50,131 bases of DNA from DAINPP01 sp036743375 (GTDB taxonomy: Bacteria > Thermotogota > Thermotogae > MWEM01). Positions 1 through 8,344 of this stretch are shown piece after piece; the first letter of the stretch is position 1, and each line of letters begins with the position of its first letter. Both the position numbers and the translations under genes were made by a program. Under the pieces are notes generated by a model that searched no databases, was not told where the DNA came from, and worked only from the letters and a program-made list of their open reading frames with translations. The stretch covers positions 1 through 50,131 of the forward strand of contig DAINPP010000017.1 in assembly GCA_036743375.1 (NCBI GenBank), written 5' to 3'.

Positions 1-647
1 GGTTTAATCCGCTGCGGATCAACGAGGATATCCGGCAGGCACTCAGAGGCGAATTCGGTATCTCAGACAAGGAAAGTGTGATCACCTTTGTGGGACGGCT
101 GGTGCGTGAAAAGGGGGTTGTTGAACTGATCAACGCCTTCGCCACCCTTTCCGAATCGAGAAAGGATGTCAAGCTGCTGATCGTCGGGGAGACTTTGAAG
201 AGTGACCGTGAGGAGGATCTGAGAAGGACACTGGATAACATGATCAAGGCAAAGCACCTTCAAGATCGGGTGATCTTTGCCGGTCACCGTTCGGATATAC
301 CGGAGATACTCAGTATCACCGATGTGTTTGCCCTGCCGTCTTACAGAGAGGGGATGCCGGTATCATCCCTTGAGGCACTCAGTATGGGAGTTCCCGTTGT
401 CGGTTCGTTCATCAGGGGACTGAGAGAGGAAGTACAGGAAGGGGAGACCGGTTTTCTGGTTCCCGTCAGGGATACAAACCGGCTTTACAAGGCACTGGAT
501 AACACGTTAAATACGATTGCTGCGCCAAATGAAAAATGCAGGGAATTTGTCATACAGAATTTTGATCAGGATGATGTGCTCAAACGACAGCTCAGGATTT
601 ATGACAAGATAGAGGACGATTTCAGAAAACCGGTGTTCAGGGGGTAA
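1..647 (+). CDS. Glycosyltransferase family 4 (GT-B fold), 5' end outside window
   Basis: The open frame begins at base 3 and runs unbroken to the stop at 645-647, so this is the C-terminal half of a longer protein. The visible part is the donor-binding Rossmann domain of GT4-type glycosyltransferases. It opens with the usual strand and basic loop (VITFVGRLVREKGV) and contains the E-x7-E motif in the stretch YREGMPVSSLEALSMGVPVV, which contacts the nucleotide sugar. Family knowledge: such enzymes move a sugar from a nucleotide-sugar donor during polysaccharide or glycolipid synthesis at the inner face of the membrane. The acceptor cannot be told. The threonine aldolase gene follows after 5 bases, so the two are probably co-transcribed. 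Confidence 0.85.
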   Translation, partial: FNPLRINEDIRQALRGEFGISDKESVITFVGRLVREKGVVELINAFATLSESRKDVKLLIVGETLKSDREEDLRRTLDNMIKAKHLQDRVIFAGHRSDIPEILSITDVFALPSYREGMPVSSLEALSMGVPVVGSFIRGLREEVQEGETGFLVPVRDTNRLYKALDNTLNTIAAPNEKCREFVIQNFDQDDVLKRQLRIYDKIEDDFRKPVFRG

Positions 648-652
648 AAACG

Positions 653-1678
653 ATGAAGAAGAGAGATTTCAGGAGTGATACGGTCACACATCCGACGCCG
701 GAAATGCTGCAGGCTGCGGTGAATGCTCAGTTTGGAGATGATGTCTACGGGGATGATCCAACCGTCAATCACCTCGAGGCGGTTGCCGCCCGGATGCTGG
801 GAAAAGAGGCGGCCATCTTTGTTCCATCCGGAACCTTCGGGAATCAGCTGTGTATTCTGACGCATACCCTGCGGGGAGACGAGATCATCCTCGGCAGGCA
901 GTGTCATATCGTCGTACATGAGGCCGGTGCCGCATCGGTGATCGCCGGGGTCCAGTTTAATTTCTTCGATGACTCGCGGGATTATCCGGATTACAAGGCT
1001 ATTGAGCCTCTGATCCGTTTTGATGATATTCACTTTCCGCGTACGGGTCTGATCTGCGTTGAAAATGCCCGTTCCAACGGGAAAGTGGTAGATCTGACGA
1101 CCCTTCGTGGGATCAAGGCAATGGCGGAAAAGAAGGCTATTCCGGTTCACATGGATGGCGCAAGGATCTTCAACGCGGCAGCAGCTCTGAAATGTGATGT
1201 GAAAGAGATCGCCGACTGTGCAGACTCCGTCATGTTCTGTCTTTCCAAGGGCCTTTGTGCCCCCATCGGTTCGATGGTTGTCGGTACTCAGGCGTTCATC
1301 GATAAGGCGAGAAAGAACAGAAAGATCATGGGAGGTGCCATGCGCCAGGCCGGTATCATCGCGGCACCTGGACTTGTTGCCATCGAAAAGATGACCCAGC
1401 GACTGACGGAGGATCATGAGAACGCCGCCTATCTCGCCGAAAGACTCGAAGTGTTTGAATCCATAGCCGTTATCGACGAATTCAGAGACATCAACATGGT
1501 ATTCTGTACGATAGAGGGAGATTTTGAGGCCTTTGAACTGGTCGATTTTCTTGCCGGAAAAGATATCCTGATCAACCCCCCTGAGGCGGGTATCTGGCGT
1601 TTCGTCACCCATTACTGGGTCGGAAAGCCTCAGATTGATGCCCTTGTCGATGGAATTCGGGAGTTCTTTTCGGAATAA
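653..1678 (+). CDS. ltaE: Low-specificity L-threonine aldolase
   Basis: A 341-residue fold-type I PLP enzyme that cleaves L-threonine or allo-threonine to glycine and acetaldehyde in the cytosol. The N-terminus carries the family signature (DFRSDTVTHPT), followed by DDVYGDDPTVNHLE and the glycine-rich FVPSGTFGNQ. The PLP-binding lysine lies in CLSKGLCAPIGS, matching the SLSKGLGAP motif of the family. Length is normal for the family. The ATG at 653 is preceded by a GGGGG ribosome site that overlaps the end of the glycosyltransferase gene, which suggests coupling. Glycine supply is the usual role; nothing here fixes a more specific one. Confidence 0.93.
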   Translation: MKKRDFRSDTVTHPTPEMLQAAVNAQFGDDVYGDDPTVNHLEAVAARMLGKEAAIFVPSGTFGNQLCILTHTLRGDEIILGRQCHIVVHEAGAASVIAGVQFNFFDDSRDYPDYKAIEPLIRFDDIHFPRTGLICVENARSNGKVVDLTTLRGIKAMAEKKAIPVHMDGARIFNAAAALKCDVKEIADCADSVMFCLSKGLCAPIGSMVVGTQAFIDKARKNRKIMGGAMRQAGIIAAPGLVAIEKMTQRLTEDHENAAYLAERLEVFESIAVIDEFRDINMVFCTIEGDFEAFELVDFLAGKDILINPPEAGIWRFVTHYWVGKPQIDALVDGIREFFSE

Positions 1679-1845
1679 CGGACTTCGGGGGAAGTGTGTA
1701 TTTGTATAGGAAATTAAGTCTTAAAGTCTCTTTCAGGATCTTTCAGGATCTTTTCGAATCTTGTTCAGTTCTATGTAAATTCATGACTCTTCCCCTTGAG
1801 TGGGGTACCACTGAAAGGGTTAAAATCTAAAGTGTCAAAATAAAA

Positions 1846-1867
1846 GGCGAACCTGAAACGGTTCGCC
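1846..1867 (-). terminator. Rho-independent terminator of the DHH phosphoesterase gene
   Basis: Perfect 8-bp stem (GGCGAACC / GGTTCGCC) with a 6-base loop. On the minus strand it is followed by TTTTATTTT (1837-1845), so it ends transcription coming from the gene at 1934-2869. Plus-strand transcription from the threonine aldolase meets the same stem but without a good T tract. Confidence 0.8.
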
Positions 1868-1933
1868 CTGAGGTATGAAAATCCCGTAAAGGGGGCTCGA
1901 GTGTCGCGTAAAACCCCCGACATGGGAATGTTT

Positions 1934-2869
1934 TTATCCGTCTGCGTTTATCTTGCTGATGAGTTCGTTCAGGACCTGTCCGGCCTTGTCGTGTTCGATC
2001 TGGCAGGTTCCCGCTGCTACGTGCCCGCCGCCTTCGTATTTCAGCATCAGCTCACCGACATTTGTCTTTGATGTCCGGTTGAAGATGGATTTACCAACGG
2101 CAAAGACGGTGTTCTGTTTCTTGAATCCCCACATGATCCGGATGGAGATGTTGCATTGCGGGAACAGGGCGTATTTCAGAAATCTGTTTCCGGCATGGAT
2201 GACTTCTTCATCCCTGAAGTCGACTACGAGAAGATTGTCGTGGACCTTCGCGTTCTTTTTGATCTGTTCCCTCAAAAGCGGTTCCTGTTCAAAGTAGAGG
2301 TCAACCCTTTCCCTGACATCCCTGAGCTGCAGAATTTCCTCGATGGTGTGATCCTTGCAGTATCTGATGAGATCCATCATGAGGTTGTAATTAGAGATCC
2401 TGAACTCTCTGAATCTCCCAAGACCCGTTCGGGCATCCATCAGGAAGTTGAGCAGGACCCATCCGGTCGGATTCAGGACCTCTTCTTCGGTAAACTGAGC
2501 CGAATCTCCCTTATCGACGGCTTCCATCATGTCGTTGGAGATATCCCGGAAGGTCCCTTCGCCAAGGAGTTCTTTATAATAGTTATAAACGACCCTCGCG
2601 GCTGACGGGGCATTCGGATGAATGATGTGATTGTCATGCCTTCCAACCCTCAGCTGCTCGCTGAGATGATGGTCGAAGGCGAGATGTACCCCATGCACAT
2701 AGGGGAGATTGGTGGTGATGTCGTTTTCCGTTATCGCAATCTTTCCGTCCTGCATGTCTTTCGGATGGACGAACAGAATATCATCGATCATATTTAAATC
2801 TTTGAGAAGCACTGCACATACAAGACCATCGAAATCGCTTCTTGTAACCAGTCTGAATTTTTTATTCAT
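1934..2869 (-). CDS. DHH/DHHA1 family phosphoesterase (exopolyphosphatase or nano-RNase type)
   Basis: A protein of 311 residues from the ATG at 2869, chosen over an upstream GTG because GGGTG sits six bases before it. The N-terminal DHH domain shows the metal-binding motif TRSDFDGLVCAVLL and the name-giving DHH in LAFDHHLSEQ; the C-terminal DHHA1 domain shows EGGGHVAAGTCQIE, the GGGH substrate-binding motif. Members are Mn-dependent phosphohydrolases that act on short RNA, cyclic dinucleotides, pAp or polyphosphate. Which substrate is used here cannot be decided from sequence. It stands alone with its own terminator downstream (1846-1867). Confidence 0.85.
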   Translation of the reverse strand: MNKKFRLVTRSDFDGLVCAVLLKDLNMIDDILFVHPKDMQDGKIAITENDITTNLPYVHGVHLAFDHHLSEQLRVGRHDNHIIHPNAPSAARVVYNYYKELLGEGTFRDISNDMMEAVDKGDSAQFTEEEVLNPTGWVLLNFLMDARTGLGRFREFRISNYNLMMDLIRYCKDHTIEEILQLRDVRERVDLYFEQEPLLREQIKKNAKVHDNLLVVDFRDEEVIHAGNRFLKYALFPQCNISIRIMWGFKKQNTVFAVGKSIFNRTSKTNVGELMLKYEGGGHVAAGTCQIEHDKAGQVLNELISKINADG

Positions 2870-2936
2870 TCTAATCACCCGACTTAAAAGTTTTGGTTCA
2901 TTCTATTTATTCTACCACATATTTCCCTTGAAATGG

Positions 2937-3074
2937 TCATCTTAAAAGTTCTTTATCCTTTTTTATGATTTTTATTACTTCCGTATACGCGAGCTTCAAG
3001 CGATCCGGCCGGTTGATGAAATCAAGAACCGTATCAGAACGGATCTTTGAATAGTTCCTTTAATTCATTTTCAT
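2937..3074 (-). pseudogene. Possible decayed small gene upstream of the DHH gene
   Basis: On the minus strand a strong ribosome site (AGGAGG, 3084-3089) precedes an ATG at 3074, but the frame stops after four codons (M K M N stop). Beyond the stop the same frame is open for about 40 codons and looks protein-like and basic (RSDTVLDFINRPDRLKLAYT, then a lysine-rich end). The first part also reads well in another frame (NELKELFKDP). This is what a small gene with one or two frameshifts, or a single nonsense change, would look like. It may equally be chance; no family was recognised. Confidence 0.3.
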
Positions 3075-3149
3075 GGATTATTTCCTCCTACCTTTAACCT
3101 TGTGATATTATACAGTAAATATCTCTTTAAATACGAGAGGGTGATAAGG

Positions 3150-3842
3150 GTGAAGACAGCGGGACTGCTTGGCGGGATGAGTTGGGAATCGACATTGGAA
3201 TATTACCGGATTATCAATCAGGAAACAAAAAGGTTGCTTGGGGAGAGCCATTCTGCGAGGTGTCTCCTTTACTCCTTCGATTTTCACGAGGTAGAGGTCC
3301 TTCAACATGAAGGGCGATGGGAGGAACTGACCGGACGGATGGTTCAGGAGGCGATGAATCTGAAGAAGGCCGGAGCCGATTTTATCGCCATTTGTACGAA
3401 TACGATGCACCTCATGGCACCGGATATCGAACAGGCAACGGGCCTGAAGGTGGTTCATATTGCCGATGCCGCCGGTGAGGCGGTGAAGGCGTCACTGTTT
3501 TCGAAGGTGGCGTTGCTCGGTACACGTTTTACGATGGAAGGCGACTTCTATCGTAAGAACCTGCTGGAAAATCACGGGATTCAGACCCTCATCCCCGATG
3601 ACTCGGACAGGGAGTTGATCCATCAGGTGATTTACACCGAGCTAATCAGGGGGATTATCAGTGAGAGAAGCCGCAATGAGTTTGTTAGAATCATCGGCGG
3701 TCTTGCCGACAGAGGGGCTGAGGGGGTTATCCTCGGCTGTACGGAAATCCCGCTGCTGATATCGGATGAGGTTTCGCCCCTGCCGGTTTTCGACACGACG
3801 CGTCTCCATTCCGAGGCAATTGTAAAATATGCCATAACTTGA
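3150..3842 (+). CDS. Aspartate/glutamate racemase family protein (amino-acid racemase)
   Basis: A cofactor-independent two-base racemase of about 230 residues. The N-terminus has the family signature TAGLLGGMSWEST. The two catalytic cysteines are visible in ICTNTMH (about residue 80) and LGCTEIPLL (about residue 190), which take the alpha proton from opposite faces. The GTG at 3150 is preferred because GAGAGGG lies eight bases upstream and the conserved fold starts right after it; a longer GTG start at 3102 would add 16 unconserved residues. The family (RacX/YgeA/aspartate racemase) makes D-amino acids, mainly D-aspartate or other non-canonical D-amino acids for the wall. Exact substrate unknown. 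Confidence 0.88.
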   Translation: MKTAGLLGGMSWESTLEYYRIINQETKRLLGESHSARCLLYSFDFHEVEVLQHEGRWEELTGRMVQEAMNLKKAGADFIAICTNTMHLMAPDIEQATGLKVVHIADAAGEAVKASLFSKVALLGTRFTMEGDFYRKNLLENHGIQTLIPDDSDRELIHQVIYTELIRGIISERSRNEFVRIIGGLADRGAEGVILGCTEIPLLISDEVSPLPVFDTTRLHSEAIVKYAIT

Positions 3843-3875
3843 TTAAATATAAAAATGAATTATTATTTGTATCTT

Positions 3876-3904
3876 TTTAAAGTTAACATGATAAAATATA
3901 TAAT
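3876..3904 (+). promoter_or_regulatory. Predicted sigma-70 promoter for the acyltransferase pair
   Basis: TTTAAA, a 17-base spacer, then a consensus TATAAT (3899-3904), 24 bases before the ATG at 3928. The surrounding 90 bases are very AT-rich. Confidence 0.5.
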
Positions 3905-3927
3905 GAGAGTTGTTTTAAGGAGTTGAG

Positions 3928-5052
3928 ATGGAAAGCAAACGAAATGATTTACTGTATACGAACGTGTTTAAGGGGCTGATGATTACCTTTGTCGTCGTCG
4001 GTCACGCCATTTTACTCGTGCTGCCTGAAATAACGAACAGTACGGAAAAATATGTTTATATGCTTCTCGGGAAATTGCTGATTCCGAGCGTCTTTGCCTT
4101 TTTCTGCTTTTTCGGATACTCTCAGGGCCTATCACGAAAAAAGATGACGAAGGACAAGATGAAAAAACGTGTGAAGAGCACCTTTTTCTCCTATGTGATC
4201 TGGGCCTCGATCGCCTGGATCGTCTTTTCACTGCTCGGTCCGGGTTATAACAGCGTCAACAATTCATTCCACTATACGAAAGGCATGTTCTTCCCGATCA
4301 ATTATTTTGGATCCGTCATGTCTTTTGCCGTATCCTGGCAGTATTATTTTATCTGTATCTTTATCTTCGGGATCTTCTTTCTCTATTTTTTCAGGAATAC
4401 CCCGTTGGAAAAGCTGAAACGCTATCTATACATCTTTCTCGGGATACAGGCTGCCTTTTATACCTTCATCAGCCTCTTTCTCTGGATGGCTTCTCCGAGT
4501 GAAAGGTCGATCCGTATCCTTGGGATCTGTACCTATATCAATCCGGGATCATGGATACTGCCCCTCTTCTGGGGCTATTACCGTGGAGCTGAAAAAAAGG
4601 ACATCTTCGGGGGTTTAAAACCGGTCGTTCTGATCCCAATGGCGGTCGTTTTCTTTTTCCTTTCCTCCACGGAGATGTTTTTCCTTTCCGGAAAATGGAA
4701 CGCCTATTGTGTGATGGACCATTTTACCCTGTTGACACTGATCAACTCGATCTTTATGATGTTCATCTATAAAAAGTTTGTGGAATGGATGATCTCGATC
4801 AGAGCCATCTGGTTCAGGAATCTTCTCGATGGACTCAGTACGATGGGGATGTTCTCCATCATTCCGTTCTACGTCCATATGCCGTATCAGTGGTTTGTCT
4901 TTTATTTCATCAAGTCGACTTTTTTCCCTCAGATCAATACGCTGCTGTCTTTCATCCTGTTATCGATTATCGGATTGATGATCTCATATCTTTCCATCGT
5001 GGGGATACGATTGCTGCCAAAGAAACAGAAAAAAGTACTGCTTGGAATTTAG
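3928..5052 (+). CDS. Acyltransferase 3 family integral membrane protein, copy 1
   Basis: A 374-residue protein with about ten hydrophobic segments. The first segment carries NVFKGLMITFVVVGHAILLV, which matches the start of acyltransferase-3 (OatA/NodX-type) proteins, where the His after the Val-Gly is thought to be catalytic. These membrane enzymes O-acylate sugars of wall or surface polysaccharides. The ATG has a good ribosome site (AAGGAG, five bases upstream). A clear paralogue follows 10 bases after the stop. There is no C-terminal SGNH domain, unlike full OatA proteins. Substrate unknown; a role in modifying surface glycan fits the glycosyltransferase gene nearby but is only inference. 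Confidence 0.78.
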   Translation: MESKRNDLLYTNVFKGLMITFVVVGHAILLVLPEITNSTEKYVYMLLGKLLIPSVFAFFCFFGYSQGLSRKKMTKDKMKKRVKSTFFSYVIWASIAWIVFSLLGPGYNSVNNSFHYTKGMFFPINYFGSVMSFAVSWQYYFICIFIFGIFFLYFFRNTPLEKLKRYLYIFLGIQAAFYTFISLFLWMASPSERSIRILGICTYINPGSWILPLFWGYYRGAEKKDIFGGLKPVVLIPMAVVFFFLSSTEMFFLSGKWNAYCVMDHFTLLTLINSIFMMFIYKKFVEWMISIRAIWFRNLLDGLSTMGMFSIIPFYVHMPYQWFVFYFIKSTFFPQINTLLSFILLSIIGLMISYLSIVGIRLLPKKQKKVLLGI

Positions 5053-5062
5053 GGGGATATCT

Positions 5063-6187
5063 GTGGATTTGGCAAGAAATAATTTACTCTATATCAATGT
5101 CTTCAAGGGATTTCTGATCTCCTTTGTCATCATCGGTCATGCCATTTTGCTCGTCGTTCCCGAAGTGACGGGTGCAGCGGAGCGGGTGTTTTTCGGTCTC
5201 CTTTCGAAGGTTCTCGGACCCTGCGTCTTTGGCTTTTTTTGCTTTTTTGGCTATTCACAGGGACTCGGCAGACAGCATGTCACCAAACAGAAAGTACGAT
5301 ACAGGGCAAAACGAATGTTTATTTCCTATATTGCCTGGGCTTCCATCGCCTGGGTGGCCTTTTTTCTTCTTGGATCCGGTTATGATGCCATCAACAATAC
5401 GTCCAGTTACACCGGTGGGTTGTTTCTGCCGATAGATTATCTCGTTTCGGTGTTCACCTTTTCTATCTCCTGGCAGTATTATTTCATCGCCATTTTCCTG
5501 TTTGCCATGCTCGGTCTACTTTATTTCAAGGATACACCGATCGAACGGCTGAAGGGATACGTGGTGGTGGCCGTGCTCCTCGAGTTTATCTTTTATTACA
5601 TGATCACCGAATACCTCTGGACGGAGACACCGAGTCATGAGGCGCTTCAGAGACTTGGCATTCTCGCCTACTCAAATCCGCTTGCCTGGGTTATTCCATT
5701 GATTTGGGGGTATTACAAGGGAGCGACGAAAAAAGAACTCATAGAGAATAAACACCCTTTTTTGTACGGCATTCTGCTGATTGCCTGCTTCGTTTTTTCC
5801 GTCGTTGAAATACTGTTTCTGTCGGAAAAATGGGAGGCCTTCTTTGTGATGGATCATTTTACGGTCTTCTCATTACTCAATTCCATGATGATGATGTTCC
5901 TGTACAGCAACTGTGTCAAATGGCTGATTTCAAGGGAGAAAGGCTGGTTCCTGGAACTGATGAAAAAATTCAGCACGATGGGACGCTATTCCATCATCCC
6001 GTTTTATATCCATATGCCGTATCAATGGTTCATCTTCTATTTCTTCAAGAAGCGCTTTTTCCCTGAGATATCTCCGTTACCGGCATTTTTCATCATCTCA
6101 GCCATCGGTCTGACCCTCTCTTATCTGTCCATCTTTCGGATAAAGAAGATGCCAACGAAGTATAAAAGGTTGTTTATCGGGATTTGA
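5063..6187 (+). CDS. Acyltransferase 3 family integral membrane protein, copy 2
   Basis: A 374-residue paralogue of the upstream gene, colinear over its whole length: NNLLYINVFKGFLISFVIIG against NDLLYTNVFKGLMITFVVVG, and matching loops such as SWQYYFI, SIIPFYVHMPYQW / SIIPFYIHMPYQW. The GTG at 5063 is preferred over a TTG at 5042 because AGGGGG lies six bases before it and the length then equals copy 1. It is co-transcribed with copy 1. The charged C-terminus (KKMPTKYKR) faces the cytoplasm in the expected topology. Role as for copy 1. Divergence is substantial, so this is not a recent duplication. Confidence 0.77.
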   Translation: MDLARNNLLYINVFKGFLISFVIIGHAILLVVPEVTGAAERVFFGLLSKVLGPCVFGFFCFFGYSQGLGRQHVTKQKVRYRAKRMFISYIAWASIAWVAFFLLGSGYDAINNTSSYTGGLFLPIDYLVSVFTFSISWQYYFIAIFLFAMLGLLYFKDTPIERLKGYVVVAVLLEFIFYYMITEYLWTETPSHEALQRLGILAYSNPLAWVIPLIWGYYKGATKKELIENKHPFLYGILLIACFVFSVVEILFLSEKWEAFFVMDHFTVFSLLNSMMMMFLYSNCVKWLISREKGWFLELMKKFSTMGRYSIIPFYIHMPYQWFIFYFFKKRFFPEISPLPAFFIISAIGLTLSYLSIFRIKKMPTKYKRLFIGI

Positions 6188-7366
6188 GGTGGTATCTCGT
6201 ACCTTTTTTTTCTCCCTGTTTTATCAAAAGACCCTTTTCAGTTAGTCTTTGAAGCAGTGATTTGACACCATCAGCCGTTAATCCGGTAATTTCCCTGGTT
6301 TTCTGATTGTTTATTGACTTATTCGTTTCAAGGTAAAGGATAACTTTTTCCTCTGAGCTGTTTAGAATGGTATCGGTGTTATATATCGGTGTTTTATCGG
6401 TGTTATATATCGGTGTTTTATCGGTGTTGTTTGTTTTTCTATGAAAGATAAACTGTATAAAATTTCCCTTTTCTATTATTTGCGGTTGAATCAGCCCTTC
6501 TGCCTTGCATAATTCGGCAATACGGCCCATTCCTGAACCCCATTGTTCGATATATCCCAGCTCTTTAAAAATTCTTGCAAGAACTTTATTCCTGATTTCA
6601 GAACGTCTTGAAGTAAAGATGTCATAAAGGTTGATAGATGCGGGTAAAACACCGGGTGAGTTAATTTCTACTATATCATCATAGATTGCGATTTTTATGT
6701 TTGCACCCAATCGCCCGTAATTTCTGTGTACGAAAGCATTTAACACAGCCTCTCTTAAGGCTTCAACAGGAATTTCAAGTTTATCCTCTCTGATAAATCC
6801 ATTTATTTCTGCAGAATTATTCAGATGTGTTCTTAAAAAGACTTCAACNNNNNNNNNNNNNNNNNNNNNNNNNNNNNNNNNNNNNNNNNNNNNNNNNNNN
6901 NNNNNNNNNNNNNNNNNNNNNNNNNNNNNNNNNNNNNNNNNNNNNNNNTATTCAGTCTTTTCCTTTCAAGTTCAGCAATAAATTCATGATCGGCTTGCTT
7001 ATTTTCAGCGCCTACACGAACGTAAGTTCCATTATTTTTATTGTGTGATTTTAAATAATATGGAGGTAGATTTCCAGGAAAGACATGAATCACAATGATA
7101 TTTTTCCCTTCTAAATTTTCAACGTAAATATCTGGAATGATAACGGGAAAGCAAAGGGTGTGGATAATATCCGAGATCTTGTCCTGTATATCGAAAAGTT
7201 CACCGTCATTTACTCCCTTAATCTCGCCAGTGTCACTGACGCCGATGAATATCTTGCCACCAGCACCATTTGAGAAGGCGATGACGGATTTTGCAAGTGT
7301 CTCTGACTTCGGCAGTTTTTCCTTGAATTCAACGAACCTCGATTCTCCGGCTATTATTTTATCCAT
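6174..7366 (-). CDS. Schlafen/AlbA_2 domain ATP-binding transcriptional regulator, interrupted by assembly gap
   Basis: Two open pieces on either side of the N run belong to one gene. The N-terminal piece (from an ATG at 7366) has the AlbA_2 domain: ESRFVEFKEKLPKS, then AFSNGAGGKIFIGVSDTGEI. The C-terminal piece runs open from the gap edge and has the helicase-like signature of the family (EALREAVLNAFVHRNYG) and QWGSGMGRI, then a linker with 8-residue repeats and a winged helix (NQKTREITGLTADGVKSLLQ). Such proteins are putative DNA-binding regulators, often mobile or defence-linked, but no function is established. The frames on the two sides agree only if the missing length is 2 modulo 3, so the 100 Ns are a placeholder. 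The coding overlaps the 3' end of acyltransferase copy 2 by 14 bases, tail to tail. It is richer in AT than its neighbours, which may mean transfer. Start choice is uncertain. Confidence 0.75.
6372..6428 (-). repeat. 24-bp in-frame tandem repeat (TDKTPIYN unit)
   Basis: Two perfect 24-bp copies plus 9 bases of a third inside the AlbA_2 regulator gene. On the coding strand the unit encodes T-D-K-T-P-I-Y-N, placed between the ATPase-like domain and the winged helix, where it probably acts as a linker of variable length. Confidence 0.9.
6849..6948. other. Assembly gap (100 N)
   Basis: A run of exactly 100 unknown bases, the usual placeholder for a gap of unknown size. It lies within the AlbA_2 regulator gene. 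From the family layout roughly 200-300 bases of coding sequence are probably missing (inference). Confidence 0.98.
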
Positions 7367-7392
7367 ACTCAAAAAGATCACCTCAATTAAAA

Positions 7393-7416
7393 ATCCCGCC
7401 GTGTGATAGGCGGGAT
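7393..7416 (-). terminator. Rho-independent terminator of the cyclophilin gene
   Basis: Perfect 8-bp stem ATCCCGCC / GGCGGGAT with an 8-base loop. On the minus strand it is followed by TTTTTAATT. It lies 20 bases past the stop of the cyclophilin gene and just before the AlbA_2 regulator gene, so the two are probably separate units with some read-through. Confidence 0.85.
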
Positions 7417-7435
7417 CAACGATTCTTGTAAAGGG

Positions 7436-8020
7436 TTATTCTACAGTCTCAAAATCGATGGATTCGATAGAAACCGGATGTGTTGGTCTGTCTGTGTAGT
7501 CGACTTCCATTCCGGCTATCTTGTCGACGATGTCCAATCCCTCGACGACTTGTCCGAAAACGGCGTGTTTGTTGTCGAGATGGGGGGTTCCACCGAGTTC
7601 GACGTATTTCTTCTTCTGCTCGTCTGTCAGTGGGAAATGATTGACGTATTCTTCCGTCATCTTTGAATTCTGTACGATGAAGAACTGGCTGCCGTTTGTG
7701 TTTGGACCGGCGTTTGCCATAGACAGGGCCCCTTTGAAATGAACGAGCTCCGGACTGAACTCGTCGTCAAAACTGTCTCCATAGATGCTCTCGCCACCCC
7801 TTCCGGTACCCGTCGGGTCGCCGCCCTGAATCATGAAATCCTGAATGGTCCGGTGGAATATCGTATCGTTGTAATAATTTTCCCTGGCATGTGTCTTGAA
7901 GTTTTCTACCGTTTTGGGGACAAGATCACCGAATAATCTGACCTTTATGTCTCCTGCCGTGGTGTGGATCACACAGAGTTCTTCGCCTTTAACAGGCTTT
8001 TCAAGCTGTTTGATAGTCAT
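7436..8020 (-). CDS. Cyclophilin-type peptidyl-prolyl cis-trans isomerase
   Basis: A 194-residue single-domain cyclophilin without a signal peptide, so cytosolic. The active-site residues are present: the arginine in IFHRTIQDFMIQGGDPTGTG, the stretch ALSMANAGPNTNGSQFFIVQ, and the glycine-rich ending HAVFGQVVEGLDIVDKI. It speeds cis-trans isomerisation of X-Pro bonds during protein folding. There is a roughly 15-residue insert (PLTDEQKKKYVELGG) between FFIVQ and the HAVFG strand, common in bacterial forms. The ATG at 8020 is preceded by GGAGG nine bases away and an extended -10 promoter, and the gene has its own terminator, so it is monocistronic. Confidence 0.95.
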   Translation of the reverse strand: MTIKQLEKPVKGEELCVIHTTAGDIKVRLFGDLVPKTVENFKTHARENYYNDTIFHRTIQDFMIQGGDPTGTGRGGESIYGDSFDDEFSPELVHFKGALSMANAGPNTNGSQFFIVQNSKMTEEYVNHFPLTDEQKKKYVELGGTPHLDNKHAVFGQVVEGLDIVDKIAGMEVDYTDRPTHPVSIESIDFETVE

Positions 8021-8067
8021 TCTGCAAAACCTCCGTAAAAATATTTTTAATCGTTTCGGTCTGAGAA

Positions 8068-8076
8068 ATTATAGCA
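8068..8076 (-). promoter_or_regulatory. Extended -10 promoter of the cyclophilin gene
   Basis: On the minus strand TGCTATAAT, an extended -10 with consensus TATAAT, 47 bases upstream of the ATG. No good -35 is visible; the sequence upstream is a T tract and the arm of a hairpin. Confidence 0.55.
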
Positions 8077-8085
8077 CAAAAAAAT

Positions 8086-8115
8086 AAAGATGGTTTCTTT
8101 TCAGGAACCATCTTT
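8086..8115. terminator. Hairpin with T tracts on both sides (possible bidirectional terminator)
   Basis: Perfect 10-bp stem AAAGATGGTT / AACCATCTTT with a 10-base loop. It is followed by TTTATTTTTTTT on the minus strand and TT on the plus strand. It separates the exported-protein gene (minus, upstream) from the cyclophilin promoter. Apart from a weak hairpin at 8304-8321, nothing gene-like was seen in 8116-8344. Confidence 0.6.
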
Positions 8116-8303
8116 TTAAAGGGGAGAGGTAGCTATTGTTGTTTTTATACAATATAAGACGGTGTTATTTCGATATTATTCCCTTTTTTTTTGTGGATGC
8201 TCATAATGCGTTTGTCTTCTTCCCCGTACTTCTCAAGCGGCAATTGAAAGTGTTTCCGACGAGCCGCTTACCGCTGCCTGACAACTTGTAATAATAAAGG
8301 CTG

Positions 8304-8321
8304 AAACAGGCCCCCCTGTTT
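8304..8321 (-). terminator. Weak hairpin after the exported-protein gene
   Basis: Seven-bp stem AAACAGG / CCTGTTT with a 4-base loop, 23 bases past the stop. On the minus strand it is followed by a T-poor stretch (CAGCCTTTATTATT), so termination there would be leaky; the hairpin at 8086-8115 may be the real end. Confidence 0.4.
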
Positions 8322-8344
8322 TATCACATTGTGCGATGACAGAA

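Noticed and set aside
1722..1760. Direct repeat of TCTTTCAGGA in the region after the threonine aldolase gene
   Set aside because: Two short copies only, with no further unit or link to a gene; most likely local slippage.
1889..1916. GGGGG ... CCCCC pairing near the end of the DHH gene
   Set aside because: Stem is short with a long loop and lies between a better terminator and the stop codon.
6174..7366. Two separate genes on the two sides of the N run
   Set aside because: Both pieces run open into the gap and carry the successive domains of one known architecture.
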